Origin: Poa pratensis
Lineage: Eukaryota > Streptophyta > Magnoliopsida > Poales > Poaceae
NCBI GenBank assembly: GCA_947311845.1
Contig: CAMZMU010000069.1
Span: forward strand, 8,053,875 to 8,117,874
Reading direction: 5' to 3'
DNA length: 64,000 nucleotides
Positions 1 through 12,580 of the stretch are shown here, piece by piece; position 1 is the first letter of the stretch; every line of letters starts with the position of its first letter. The notes beneath the pieces were generated by a model. The model saw only the letters and a program-made list of their open reading frames with translations, did not search any database and was not told the origin of the DNA. Made by a program: the position numbers and the translations under genes.

Positions 1-2297
1 CTATCCACTTACAAAATAGTTGATCAGTAACGTCCAATATAAACAATTTCATTTTGAATGTGGTAGGGTGTAAACATTATGACTCATATGGGTACAAAGA
101 GATAAAAAAATCATGATTATTTTTTCCCATTAGTCGACCATCCAAAATTCACTCAGAACTTCAATGTCACGATTAGGCTTTTTTATTTCTGTATTTAAGC
201 AGATTTTTTTGGAAAAATAGGAAGTGTATTTAATTGCCCATCGTCGGCACAAATCACTTGTATTTGAACGTTCAGAAAGAATACAAAGAAAACAAATCCG
301 ATGTCATGTGTCTCGCGATGGTAACTCCACCATGCTACCACTGATTCCTATGGTTAAAGAGAAAATACGCAGCTGTAATTTGTTATATGTTTAAAAAGAA
401 AGCAAACCAGATACCATGTAATTTAGTTATAGATGTGTCTGGTTGGTGGTTTATATATGTTTGACGTGACGCCTTCATGTATAAGGTCATGAACGTTTTT
501 TACCATATTTTTTTATTTTCAATTCTGTCAATTGTCCAGCTGTAATTTGTTGACACAACAGTATTATAAGGGGATCAATGAACGCAAAGACCATGAAGTG
601 ATATGGCATGGCTAAAGTCAACGTTACTCATGGCATATGGTTATCATCAAGACAAATGCATCACTACAATGGTAAGCAAATGGAGAAAATATGTTTAGCA
701 TGCATCATTGAGTAATCTTTCACGATCATCAGTGATTTATGTCATGTATAAGGGGAAAGCTGGTATAAGAATGAAAACCATAGTGTGTAGAACTAATCCT
801 TGTACCAACGATTGTCCTAAGTCATGTACCAATGAATATCGTAAATCTCTCATATACTAGAACATTAGCATTCATGTACCACAAACAACATCAAGACCAT
901 CACTGTCAAAGAAGGAAAGCTTTACAGAACCTACAATGCTACCAACAGATCTAGCACACTAGCAATTTATGAAACTCGTACATCGGCCATACTAGCCAAT
1001 TAGCAATTGTCTACCACAACAACATCAATAACATCACTGCGAACACACAAACCTTGCAAAATGTGTCCTACCACATGCTCACACAAAATCAACATGCAAA
1101 GCTTGCAAAACGAACCATACAACATGTAGATCTACCATATGCCCACATATCTAAGCAATAAGAGATAGAGTTCGACATAACTCACAACCACCCAAGGAGG
1201 GGAACAAACCACATTAGCTAGGAAAAGACGAGCAAGAGGTTTGCCGCCATTGCCGGTAGTCGATTGGAGAAGATGGCGCCGGTTACCTGCTTGTCGTTGA
1301 GGAGGAACAAACTTCACTGCTGGTACAGAGAGTTCTGGATGCAAGCCATGTTCTTCTTGGAAGACCTTATATGATGTGGATACCATAAACAAAGGGAGGG
1401 CGAATTGTTACTCTTTCATTTGGAACAAGCTAAAGATAATTAGACTTCCGGCTTCTAGCATTGCTTCTGAAGTAGGGGAGAACAGTATGTTGGCTATTGC
1501 TCAAAATTCAAATGAATTTGTTGAGGACATGAAGCGTCCTAACCAAGGATGTACAGCTCCAGCCTTGGCCCTTTCCTGTCACTGACTTAAGATGGAGTCA
1601 CGCCTGTGAAACGTCACTCAGCAGCTGCTTCAATTATTAGTGCGTTGGTTGGAGGTATGCATGAGGTCTTGATTCCATTCTTTGGCGAAAGGGCGGTTCG
1701 ATGGAGGGGGTGGGGGGAGGGTAGTGGTGGTGGTTAGCCGGAGGGGATGAAATAGGATGACCGAATCGGCAGGCATTGAAAAATCTCTCCTGTCTCTTTT
1801 CTCCCCTGCACGGGCGAGCTCACACCATCTCCTCTCCTCACGAAGCCAGCTCTGTGTTTCCTCTCCTCGCACGTGACGAGGGTGACTCTGAGTAAATGGC
1901 CCATTCGGGCGTCCCTTTAGTGCCAGTCTCCAGAGGACTGGTTTTATCCATATCTGTGGATTTCGTCAGACTTCAGTCTTCCAAATGATCAGGGGGCTAT
2001 CTACACCTCACTTCAATCTCTCTCATAATCAAGCTGAGTGTTTTACGATCTATGCCGCCATACAATCAAACAAGACCAAATTGTCTGCATAGATGTAATG
2101 GGATTGGGAGCTACCAATCAAGCCGCTAAGAACATGTTGTCTCGCTTCAAGCAGATGGTTGTTATGACCTTTGTGTCCTGGATTCAGTTATTGGGACGGA
2201 AACTTTTCAAATGTACGTTTGCATTTTGTCGATGCAGCCATGCAGGTAGCCAGGTACGCTGATCGGACGGTCAGGTGCATAATACCGAGTAGTAGCT
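1..2297. other. Gene-free flank, no recognised element
   Basis: AT-rich sequence with no ORF that resembles a known family. A short open frame at 1376-1585 (69 codons) and another at 2038-2262 are uninterrupted but match nothing I recognise. They may be stray exon fragments or chance. No LTR, terminal inverted repeat or poly-A boundary was found here. Confidence 0.4.
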
Positions 2298-2407
2298 CAT
2301 GCGCAATCTGGACCATCGGATTCAGCCGTCCGACGGCCAGAATTTAGCGTTAAAACGCTAAATTCTGGCCGTCGGACGGCTAAATCCAACGGCCCAGATT
2401 GCGCATG
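2298..2407. repeat. 110-bp near-perfect foldback in the TPP promoter
   Basis: Left arm 2298-2352 and right arm 2353-2407 are inverted complements with only a few mismatches; both outer ends read CATGCGCAATCTGG or its complement, and the centre is AGCGTT/AACGCT. A related direct repeat (core AGTAGTAGC followed by CATG) lies outside each end, near 2289-2301 and 2441-2454. It looks like a small foldback MITE, possibly Mutator-like given the long arms, but no clean target duplication was resolved. It ends about 55 bp before the TATA box of the TPP gene. Confidence 0.7.
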
Positions 2408-2462
2408 GGCACCATAGCGCATGGTGATAGGATTTACCGGAGTAGTAGCACATGCCGCTCCT

Positions 2463-2470
2463 CCTTTATA
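2463..2470 (+). promoter_or_regulatory. TATA box of the TPP gene
   Basis: TTTATAAG lies about 160 bp upstream of the ATG at 2629, leaving room for a leader of roughly 130 bases. The ATG sits in a strong context (GCCATGG). The position fits a plant core promoter; it is inferred from sequence only. Confidence 0.55.
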
Positions 2471-2628
2471 AGTACCGACATTTCGCCATTGCCTTCCTCA
2501 CCCCAGAAAGCCGCTCCGGCCGGACCCCTCGTAAACTATCCCCACTAGTACCACTAGACACTAGCCACCACTCTCGCGCTCCGGGGCGCGTCTAACTCCT
2601 AACACACGTGTGTGCGTGTGCGACCGCC

Positions 2629-4773
2629 ATGGCGAACCAAGAAGTGGTGTTCCCGCCGGACATGGGCGGTATCGCGACGGGCTCTTCCGGCCGCGCGCTC
2701 TTCGCTTGCCGTGGCGCCGCGTCGACGTCGCTGCGGATCGGGTACCGCGCCATCCCCGCCGTCGACACCGAGTACCGCGCCGGGCCGCCGCCTGCACCCT
2801 GCTCCACCAGCTGGGTCGTCGACGCCATCCGGGCGTCCTCCCCGGCCCGCTCTCCCGCCGTTGACGAGTATACCGCGTGGACGGTGAGTTGATCTCCTGG
2901 TTCCTCTGTGTCTGTGGCTCCGTGCATGCCCCGCGGCCCGGGCAACTATTTCTGCTGTGCGCAGTTGGTGACGCGCGTGTGCATGCAGAGGCTACACCCG
3001 TCGGCGCTGGGTAGCTTCGAGCAGATCACGGCGGCCGCCGAGGGGAAGCAGGTGGTGGTGTTCATGGACTACGACGGCACACTCTCCCCCATCGTCGCCG
3101 ACCCCGACATGGCCTTCATGAGCGACGAGGTGAGTCAGAGACCGCCTTTTGTGCTAGCTTGGCTACCACCTGATGCTCTCTCTTGGCGACTTAACGTTTG
3201 ACGCATGATGACGTAGATGAGGGCGGCGGTGCGGGACGTCGCCAAGCACTTCCCCGCGGCGATTGTCACCGGCCGGTGCGTCGAGAAGGTGTACAGCTTC
3301 GTAGGCCTGACGGAGCTCCACTACGCGGGCAGCCACGGCATGGACATCAAGGCCCCGACCTTCAACGTAAGCCACCATCTCCATCTCATCTCTTCACCCA
3401 ACAATCCCAACTATAGCCGCCACGAATAGCTCATCACTTTCCAATCATTCTGGTTTGATTCCATTTGCTACTCCTGGTTTTCAGGAGGACACAACGGCGG
3501 CGGTCCTGCTGCAGCCTGCTCGCGAGTTCCTCCCGGTCATCGCTGAGGTAAAACTTCATGAGTTTTGTTAGTTGAGCCATGAGCCCATGAGGAACTTACC
3601 AACGCAACCTCTGTGCAACGCAAGGTTTATCTTCCTGCTTTATTTTTGTCAGGCTTATGAGGCTCTGGTGGAGAAGACCAAGGGCACGCCGGGGGCCAGG
3701 GTGGAGAACAACAAGTTCTGCCTCTCCGTGCACTTCCGATGCGTAGAAGAAAAGGTAATGACGAGATTTTTTTTAGCCAAGCAACAGTTGATCCAAGTCA
3801 AACAAGAAGGTTTTTAAGTTAATCAAATCCTGGTATGCATCGATCATCGATCTCAACTGCTCCCCTATGCTGCTGTGCAGAGATGGGGTTCATTGGCCGA
3901 GCAAGTCAAGGTCGTGCTCCAGGACTACCCTGACCTGAAGCTCACCCAAGGAAGAAAGGTGACTGACTGATAACTGATTGGTCACGACCACTGCGGCCTC
4001 GAGCCGTGGTTCAGTCATCGAGTTAATTAGGAGTGGTGCTTCATAAACCATGTGGTTAACATGCGTTCGTGTGTTTAATGAATGTATGTGCTGCAGGTTT
4101 TGGAGGTCCGGCCGTCCATCATGTGGGACAAGGGCAAGGCCGTGGAGTTCTTGCTCCAATCGCTCGGTAAGTGCCACGCCAGTCTTCGTCGATCACGGCT
4201 GTTTCACCATGTCATGCCGAGCAAGAATCTTGTCGGATCAATATAATGAAGAGCTGTATTTTTGCCGTTCCATCTCTAGAATTAGACGGCCGCAGCGACG
4301 TCCTGCCGGTGTTCCTCGGGGATGACCGGACAGACGAGGATGTTTTCAAGGTGCACACAAATGAAAAATATATTGTCTCTACTTATTGTCCCTTTTCATG
4401 CATGTTACAATTTAATAACCGGTTGATTAGTATTTGTTTTTACTAATTTTGTTGTCAATAGTTGCTGCGAAAGAGAGATCATGGTGTGGGCATTCTTGTC
4501 TCCAAGTGCCCCAGGGAGACGGACGCGTCGTACTCACTTCATGACCCTACTGAGGTATACATGCATAGTTGTATACTTGTATATAGCTTGATTGACATAG
4601 CTCACCGCATAATCAAGTCATTCATGATCGTCATACGTGAGATAGACCGGTTAAGAAAGCTGCAGATTAAGACCTCCTTGATTGTTTTCCTCACTCAGGT
4701 CATGGAGTTCCTTCGCCGGTTGGTGCAGTGGAAGTGCCGGAGACCGTCCACGGCCATGCGCGCTAGGGTATGA
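2629..4773 (+). CDS. TPP: Trehalose-6-phosphate phosphatase (intact, ten exons)
   Basis: Removes phosphate from trehalose 6-phosphate to give trehalose, the second step of trehalose synthesis; in plants it sets the level of the sugar signal trehalose 6-phosphate. Exons: 2629-2883, 2965-3129, 3217-3366, 3485-3547, 3653-3754, 3881-3958, 4097-4166, 4280-4350, 4462-4554, 4699-4773, all with GT-AG introns. They sum to 1122 bp, 373 residues plus stop, the usual plant TPP length. HAD-phosphatase motifs are intact: [10 protein letters not shown] with nucleophile Asp about residue 120, VTGR about 157-160, [16 protein letters not shown] about 276-291, and GDDRTDED about 308-315. The N-terminal 85 residues are the variable, Ala/Arg-rich extension usual for the family. 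No frameshift or stop is present, so it is likely functional. A foldback repeat sits in its promoter. Which TPP paralogue it is cannot be told from sequence alone. Confidence 0.95.
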
Positions 4774-5864
4774 TCGACGCCGTGAAAGATCGGGCACATC
4801 TAGCTGCTGGTGGCTCTGGTTGATTTCTCAAGAAGTTTGAGCATGTTTAATTAGTTATTAGTTGATTAGTCATGGAGTAATTTAACTGTGTACTACCCTC
4901 CCTGTAATATCCCTCCCGTATGTACCATGCGTGTCAGCCTACTAGATTTCAAATTTTCCTTTTATTGCATGGGCTTGGGAGTATTTGCATCTGCAAATTA
5001 AGCACCCCTGGACGATCAACAAAGTTTATCGATCCCCTGTATGATATCAGATCGGACCCGGCCATATTTTCCAGCAAAATGTATGTAACTGAAGAACTGA
5101 ATCTACTTTTTTCCCTTTCCGTCTAGAGTATACATGATATAGCCTGATTAAGCAACTAGCCGGGCAGGGCGCACCAGTGCACCACCCCTCACGTGCGCGC
5201 AGGAGGCACCGGGGGGATCGGAGCTGCCACACTCAGTGCCAGCAAACATGGCCCCTGTATTTCGCTAAAACGATCAAGACTGAATTATAAACTGTTCGAG
5301 ACTTCGAGTTTAGGTAGTAAGCATCTGGATGTGACACTACCTTTTCAGGTTGTTTTGTACTTGGGGGAACAGTTTATTAAGACGGCAAAGTCGACCAGAT
5401 CTCTGTCCACACGTATTCTAACGAACCCGCCCCATTGATTCCATTGGATGAGATGCATGCGTCCAAAGTCTCCTCCTTGATCTACTCATCAACTATGTTT
5501 TTCTTACTACGTCCCAGTTAACTGGATCGAAGTACAGACGAGTTTAACATTGGCTGGCATGCAGTGTGTGTGCCTAAAGATTGTGGGGGCTTTGGGATAT
5601 TAGATTAGATACAATGAATCAAAGCCTGCTCTCCAAAGGGCTGTGGAAATTAGAGAATTCTGAAGGAACATGGCAAATTTGATCACAAGACAGTACTTGA
5701 AAAATAAGGTGTTATCTCAGGTGAAATCTGGTGCTGAGAGTCACACTTCTCACAGATATCTTCCAGAAATACTCTGTCACAATCTTTTGTTTACCGGGGC
5801 AAAATTTTGTTAGCGGCAATCCGGGAGAAAAAAGTCGCAAACACTCTCGCCGAGCGTCATGAAA
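4774..5864. other. TPP 3' flank, no gene seen
   Basis: Holds the probable 3' UTR of the TPP gene directly after the stop, followed by unremarkable sequence. No convincing polyadenylation signal, coding exon or transposon end was recognised. Confidence 0.4.
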
Positions 5865-5880
5865 CACACACACGCACACG

Positions 5881-5932
<52 letters not shown>
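5865..5932. repeat. (CA)n microsatellite
   Basis: Imperfect CA-rich start at 5865, then an uninterrupted CA dinucleotide run from about 5883 to 5932 (around 25 units). Open frames read through it on both strands (Thr-His and Cys-Val repeats) are artefacts of the repeat. Confidence 0.97.
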
Positions 5933-5933
<1 letters not shown>

Positions 5934-6689
5934 AGAGAACCATCGTCGAGGTTGTCCACCGATGTCATTGTCATTACTCGTGGAGGCAGCGACTCTGACA
6001 TCACCATAGAACAACAAGTAGAGAAAAACGGTATCGTGAATCCTAGGTCCTGCCAAACAGTTCACACATCACATCGAAAACTAGCAACTCCAATTCTAAT
6101 GACAAGCTCTAAAGAGGAGATATGCAAGAACCACGTTTATGAAGATCTTCACGGTCGGACCGACCAACACAGGTCACCGTTCGACAGACACGACATACCT
6201 CACGGGAAGTGAAGACCACCAAGACAGACACGACCTAATTCTTCCACGACCAAACCATCCCTCGTGATCGAGTCAGTGTTGTCACACAAGCCATCAAGTG
6301 GAACCCTTGCAACGCCCCATGGCGACGTGCCAACCGGTCGTCCAAGTCTAGCCCTAGAAAAGCACGCAGGGAATGCATGCTTCAAGACGACACCCTCTAG
6401 AGGGGAGGCAATCTGAAATGATGGAAGAAAACCCTTTTCTGGAAGATACTATGGTGAATCGTACATCACTGGCAAGAAAATTTCCAAGTTATATAATACT
6501 TCTTTCACTAGAGAGAGATTACTGTGAATTAAATTAAAGAAAAAAAGTTAGGTATATATTATTTTCAAAATAGCTCTCTAGGGAGAAACTGCAGAAACGA
6601 AGGATATGATTGATGTTGTGTCACTGAAAGATGAGGCTCATAGGTTGGATGGAAAATTGGAAAGCTAAACAAATTCAAAGTCAGAGTTC

Positions 6690-7290
6690 TCTATGTACAA
6701 CTCAGATTTTCAAGCCTTGTGGAATATAGATTTTTGTAGAATGTTGAAGTTCCATCAAACATCATAATCTTTGCTTGGTTAATGATCAAGAATATCATAC
6801 TTACCAGCAATAATTTGTTTAGAATATATTGGACTAAGAATGATCGATGTCGCTTCTGTAGTCAAAAGGAAACTATCTATCACCTCATGTTTACTTGTGC
6901 CCTACTAAACATGGTCTAGCGAGTCATCTTCTATGCTTTTAGCTTTGTTAAGCCACCTAAGGGCTCCTTTGAATCATAGGATAGGAAAAGTGTAGAAATA
7001 GGAAACCCATAGGATTGGAATGTCATGTCTAGTTGAATCATTTGGCTAACTCAATTGTGTTTGATGGCAAAGGAATTATAAAAAGAGGTTGAAGTGAATG
7101 GTAGAATTCATATGGGATGAGTACACTGATTCCTATGGGAAAAGGTATTATAGGAACCAATACTATGAATCAAACGACCAATGTAGGATAAAATGTTGTA
7201 GGATAAAATCCTTAAAAAATCCTATGTGGTTCCTTTGAATCAAATGAGCCCTAATAGTGTCTGGGATCTTGCTAGAGCCTCCACAGTCAC
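6690..7290 (+). mobile_element. LINE fragment with zf-RVT domain, split by a MITE
   Basis: Translated on the plus strand from about 6750, the sequence reads like the zinc-binding domain that follows reverse transcriptase in plant LINEs: a helix of the type VPSNIIIFAWLMIKNIILT, then a Cys-X2-Cys (RCRFCSQKET) and a His-X4-Cys (HLMFTC) pair. The frame is cut by the Tourist MITE at 6961-7251 and seems to resume after it. No start, RT core or poly-A end was found, so this is an internal scrap of an old copy. Confidence 0.65.
6961..7251. mobile_element. Tourist-type (PIF/Harbinger) MITE
   Basis: 291 bp with terminal inverted repeats GGGCTCCTTTGAATCA and its complement, flanked on both sides by the 3-bp duplication TAA (6958-6960 and 7252-7254). 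TIR style and TAA duplication are those of Tourist elements. No ORF. It interrupts a LINE fragment. Confidence 0.85.
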
Positions 7291-7761
7291 AACATGTTTT
7301 TTTGTTTTTGACTATCCTCACAACGTGTTGTTGCTCTATGTGTTGGGGGAAGGGGATGTGTGTTGGGTGATCAGCAAAACATGAAATGCAGCCTGATTTT
7401 AGAATCATTTCCCTAGCGATCCTGCTTCTATCATCTTTAGCACGTGCAATTTGCTTAACGTTTGGGAAACATTGAAGAAAAACCAAGATAAAACAAATTT
7501 TAAAGTTGGGGTTCAGACGTTCAGTAGAGCCTTACTCCAGGAGGCATGAATGGGCACCTGCTCTGGTGAGGCTATATCTCTGAAGAAGAGTTTTAGATAT
7601 GTTCTGGGATAATTTAGCCTTAATGTGTGATGTGGCTACATTTTCCTGAGATACTCTCTAATAATGCTAGAAGTGGGGCCTTATGCTACCGTTTGTGGTT
7701 AGCGTGGCTTCCTACTACTTTTCCTTTTGCGGGCTTTGATATAAAATTGGTTTTTTCTTTA

Positions 7762-10490
7762 ACTAGTAGCCTTGCACGTGCACGCACGTCATCTTATGAT
7801 TCAGTTGAATGGCACATTTTAATTTTACATTTACACAATATAGAATATATGTGGTATAGACGTATAGTGGTATACACAATTGAAAACATTGACGATTCAA
7901 TCCATCCCAGGAACTTATCATCCAGCAAAACATGACTTTGCAATGTTATTACAATGGATGGCAAAGCTCTAATTAATGCTTACACAAATAACAAAGCCAT
8001 TGACGAATATGACCCCAAAAAACTACAGCGTATGATGGGTCTGATTTCCACCTTGAAATCCCAATCCACCTTCGTTTGAGAGCTTCGATCGGAAATATGT
8101 TATAAAAAAACTCTGTAGAGAGGTAGTCGCCATCATTCACCAGGTTGCATACGCATCTTGTTAAAAAAATACTCCGATACCTCACATCCTATCTACCTGA
8201 AAAAAAAAATGATAGTGCAAGCATATATGTAAAAAAAATACCCTGCCTGAAGATATCCACTTCAGTTCCTAAATTAATTCTATAATCTAACAATTCCTCC
8301 GAGATAAAAAAGAGTTTGGCTAAGGAATTTTACTACACCCATGAAATGATTGGTGCACCAAACTCATAGAAATGAGAACCAAGGTGGTGAGAAGCCAACA
8401 CCACAAATATATGGATCCAACACGGTTTCAAACTTGAAATTCGTCTCATCTTTCCTTACTGCATGTCTGACAAAAAAAATCTAAACCACCTATGAATCTC
8501 AGTTTCCAAATTAAGGTTAGCAAAATAAGGCAAGACATTGCACCAAAATATTCCATGATGATGTAGGAATGACAGCTAACTTGGTAAGAAATAAGGTGCA
8601 TAAATAAGAAGGTTGAAAAGGAGGCAAAACAGTTAATTATGCACTTGATATACTCAAGATCACAAATTTTACTTTCTGGCATAGAAGGAACAAAGAATCA
8701 GGGGAAGCAGAATACCGACTATTTAGCTCAACCAATACCAGCATATGTTTTGTATCCGTTGGACAAGCACCTGTTGGACAGAAACAATATTTGCGGATAT
8801 AAGGAACCAATGTTGAATTCACAAAGACCTCCTCAACCTGAAGTGTGAAGATGTCATCCACATATAATATGTTCCCATCAATCTAGAAAGACTCATAGCC
8901 TGAACTAAAAAATATATCAGGATGAATACATCTATATCAATACTATCCGAAATTCTTTTTGTAACAGTCTAGCTATATGTCTTTTTAATTACCTGCTGCT
9001 CTTCCATTTATTAGAAGTGTACAGATATATCAAAGTGCCTTGATTAAAAATGCTGGTTATAACTTATAAGTTCACATACAAAGTTTTGGTTTGTCCCAAT
9101 ATCTAGGCTTATTAAGTCTCTTCCTTCTATCAAATTCAGTTCCATGCCCCCAACCCGTACGAGACATATTTCCTTTTAGTTTTTCTTAGGCTAGCAGTAG
9201 AAGTAACCAAGAGGAACGAAGACCTTTACCTTCCTAATATATATGTTGGATCTACAAACCCGTGATGACATAAGTAAATTACTCGGTACAGTCGCCCCAC
9301 CTGCAAGTGCGGTGAAGCTGCGGTTTCGCTGTCTGCCTGAAATCAGGGATTCAGAATGGTTGACACATCCCACGAATAGTCTAGGACCTGACGGTCAAAG
9401 CCGAGCTAGACGATTTCGGCCGATGGCCTGACCGACAGTGTGCCAAGCATGTGAAATTTCCTTGCTGGTGCCATGATGCCTTTCATGGACCTGCCTTTTC
9501 TCGCCTGCAATATTCAGTATGTTATATGCTGGCTATCGAGTATAGAAATACTTATACTGCAGGTTCCCATCTATTCCTATGTTCACTCTGCGTACATTGA
9601 TTTTATTATCGTATGAAGTTGCAACAAGCACTCTCATAAAAAAAATCGTTGTATCTCATCAGACAACAAAACTATATAAGAATTTCATAGTAGACGAAAT
9701 TAAAACGGGTAATCACCTCCCATACTCCCTAGCTTTAGGCCTTTAGCATCTACATCGGACCTCTGAAACTCACGCAGCCGGCGGATGAAGGAGATGGCAG
9801 CACCCTGGTCAATTTGCCCACGTGGTCGGTAATGCTCGGGGCGGCGGTCTCCAGGTCAATTTGGGACAAACCAAAACTGCTATACCCGCGTCGCCTTGCG
9901 GGCACCCTGGTCAATTTGCCGACCCTCGAACCGAGCGCGGACGACAGTTGATGGATATGAATGCCCGTGCGGCGACAGTGCGTAAGGACACGGAAACGCC
10001 CCCGCGCGCGAGGCGTGGTCTTGTGCCGTCGGAGGTGCCTTGAGGCTGGGCTATTCCCGCGTGGTCGGCAAGGCTCGGGGCGGCGTCCTCCAGGCATGCG
10101 AGGTGGAGGTTGCGGCGGCGTCCAGGCGTGCTAAGTGGGGATGGGCGGCGTCTAGGCGAGTGGGGCGTTGGGCTGTCCCCGCGTCGAAGGGAGCAATGGA
10201 GACGGCGCCGTCGGAGTGGGTCAAGGCAGGGGCGCAAATGAAAAAAGACAGAGGGATTAGCGGGGTTGTGATTAGACTGGGTGGACGCGGGGCGCGGCCT
10301 TTGGCAGAGTTTTCGTCCACTCGGACAAATTGCTAAACGCAGTTTCGGCAGAGGGTTAGTGTAATCTTTAACGGTTAGATCAAATTAAGTGGACTAATCG
10401 TGAGGCTGTAATTAGTCCGTGTTGTTCTGTGTATGTTAGCCTGGTTGCACTTAGCGATGAATATATTTGCTTGTTTAATAGTAGTAGAGA
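7762..10490 (-). mobile_element. Non-autonomous Helitron, both ends present
   Basis: Read on the minus strand the element begins TCTCTACTACTATTAAA at 10490 and ends with a GC-rich palindrome (TGCACGTGCA, about 7772-7781) followed by CTACTAGT ending at 7762. It sits between host A (complement of 10491) and T (complement of 7761), the A|T target expected of Helitrons. Length 2729 bp. No Rep/helicase ORF is present, so it is non-autonomous. The 9750-10330 part is GC-rich with several overlapping open frames and may be captured 5' gene sequence; I could not assign it. Confidence 0.75.
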
Positions 10491-10740
10491 TGCAATTAGA
10501 CGAGGGGATCTGGTTGCTTACGAAAGAATTCGACCAGAGTTGCTATTGGATTCGTAATGCGCAAATTTGGGGGTGACACTTTGCCCCAAAATGGCCTCAC
10601 GTGAGTTATATTTTTTAGCTAATAACTAGTGCAGACGTCATGCATGGTGGGGGTGCTTCATCATATCACGAAAAACAATGGTACTCTTAGTCGGTGCAAG
10701 CATGATATAGTGGTACTCTTAATCGGTTTCGTAAAACTTA
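10491..10740. other. Short spacer between Helitron and MITE, nothing recognised
   Basis: Host sequence directly beyond the Helitron 5' end. No ORF or repeat recognised. Confidence 0.35.
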
Positions 10741-10822
10741 CTCTCTTTGGTCCAAAATAAGTGTCACGGTTTTAAACTAGAGTTAGTTCAAAACTGCGAA
10801 ACTTCTTATAAATCGGAGGCAG
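10741..10822. mobile_element. Small Stowaway MITE (82 bp, diverged)
   Basis: Diverged CTCCCTCCGT-type termini (CTCTCTTTGGTCC and its degraded complement ending GGAGGCAG) flanked by TA on both sides. The core reads CAAAATAAGTGTCACGG, typical of the short Athos-like Stowaway group of Triticeae (family name from memory). Confidence 0.6.
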
Positions 10823-11525
10823 TATACGACAGATTGGTACCCTTAGTCGGCCATGATCAAGTAATGCAAACAATGTAGACCCCACCCCCAGATATTATAG
10901 CGAAACCGTGTTTGTCCCATCTCTGCGTGTTTAGCACCGAGAGACAGTGATTAACGATGTTTGCACCTATTTTTTATGGTTAATCATGTGCCAACTGTTT
11001 GATTCTTTGGGCACCATGTGTATTCTTGGAATAGTCGTGCCGTGTTCATATAATGCCAATTAAAAGATTCCTTCCGTTCCAGAAATAAGAGTGAACAAAA
11101 AGATTCCACTGCCTGAATGATTAGCTGACTATGAGAGAGGTATCAGTGCCAATCAGACGCAAATATGCAGCGTCTGGTGTCTGGTCCATGACGACGATCA
11201 TGGAGGTGCAAAACTGTGGATGATTGATGGGGGTAGTGTACGGTTCTTCTTTTTTATTTGTATGCATGCATGGCTCCAAAATGTATGAATTGGACCCATC
11301 GTTTGGATCTAAAACCCCTTGTAGAGTATCACACCCCACTCCAACCTGAAACAACAGTCCAACGATCCATCACCTACTTGCAGCAGCAGTCCTAATGTGG
11401 GCAGATTGCATGTGTAATCTATCTTTTGTCTTAATACCTAGATTGGAATATTGCCAACAGTCTCTTCAGTTCTACCAATGTTACTCCATTTATACTCCAT
11501 GTCTTATCTGCAGATTAAAAATCTA
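10823..11525. other. Gene-free spacer
   Basis: No coding region or element boundary recognised in this stretch between two Stowaway MITEs. Confidence 0.35.
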
Positions 11526-11690
11526 CTCCCTCCGTCCTAGTATCCAAGGCATAATTTTTGAATATCTTGTCCCAAGATGATAATTGATTAGAGCTAAACT
11601 CTTGCATGTATTGGTGGGGGAGGCAACTAGCCACTAGTTGAGATGGAATTAAATACAATTATGCCTAAAAGGTGAGTACCTAGATTGGAG
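11526..11690. mobile_element. Stowaway MITE (165 bp, one degraded end)
   Basis: Starts with CTCCCTCCGTCC after TA; the far end is a decayed inverted copy (TACCTAGATTGGAG) followed by TA. The subterminal AAGGCATAA at the left pairs with TTATGCCT at the right, supporting one element. Confidence 0.65.
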
Positions 11691-11709
11691 TAATGCTAGA
11701 AAATCAATA

Positions 11710-12061
11710 CTCCCTCCGTTCCATTATACAAGGCGTGCATGCTTTGGCACAGCGATTAAGAAAGAATAAGCGGAAGAAAAGTTTCCGATCTTACCCCTGA
11801 GAAAACGGCATCTGCAATAATTTCTCTCCTAGCTGGACCCTGGACGCCTCGTTTGTCGTAAACAACTCCTTCAATCACACGTCCAGCCTCTCCCCTCCAA
11901 TCGTTTTCTTGCTGGCCATAACTGACTCGCAACTTTTTAGGACGTGGGTAACCAGATGGAGGGACATAGTTGGAAAGTTAGCTAGTTTCACGCACCCACG
12001 CCTTACTTTGTGGTGAAAAACTGGAAAATTTATTACGCCTTGCTTATTGAAACGGAGGGAG
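11710..12061. mobile_element. Stowaway MITE (352 bp)
   Basis: Perfect termini CTCCCTCCGTT and AACGGAGGGAG with TA duplications at 11708-11709 and 12062-12063. Subterminal ACAAGGCGT and ACGCCTTG continue the inverted pairing. No ORF. Confidence 0.9.
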
Positions 12062-12239
12062 TATGAGGTATTTCGTTCCTCTAAAACTAATCTATGCACC
12101 AAACTAAGCCATTTAGATATCCTCTTTTTCTAGGTGAAATAGACAGCAAAATTATGCAAGATAGAAATTCCAGTTCATGAATCTAATTCAAAAAAAATGT
12201 TAGGTGATACGAAAATTGTCGGTCTTTTTTCCAAGGGAC

Positions 12240-12580
12240 TGCACAAAAAACCTTCATTTTGTCGGGCCAACCCAGATCTCACGGAGAATCTAAGTCAGAT
12301 TATTGTGGGGAATACGGTCAGCTCGCACCTCCCTCAGCTTATGGACCTTTGGTAGAGAAGATTAAAATGCAGCTGAAGGGCTTTGATGATCAGGTGGTTT
12401 GTCATGTTAGAGGAACGGCGACTGAACTTGCACATCGGTTTGCATGCGAAGGATGGCTGTGAGCATAAATATTGTAATAAACGGGTACGTTTACCGCATC
12501 GGTATGTTGTAAACCTTGCGGCATCATAAGGTGTCGTTGAGTAATAAAATCCAGCCATTTAATCTAAAAAAAGCTTATAG
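12240..12580 (+). mobile_element. LINE 3' fragment with RNase H-like end
   Basis: The plus strand encodes a short RNase H-like (RVT_3) tail: HVRGTATELAHR is followed, after a frame change near 12445, by AKDGCEHKYCNK and a PHRYVV-like end. A short A-run (about 12568-12574) after AATAAAATCC marks a likely 3' terminus. The 5' part is missing. The frame break and short length make it a dead fragment. Confidence 0.45.

Noticed and set aside
5712..6212. Open frames with Cys-Val and Thr-His runs across the CA repeat
   Set aside because: They exist only because a dinucleotide repeat has no stop codons in any frame.
6200..6385. 61-codon minus frame near the LINE fragment
   Set aside because: No similarity, no splice context, and length expected by chance.
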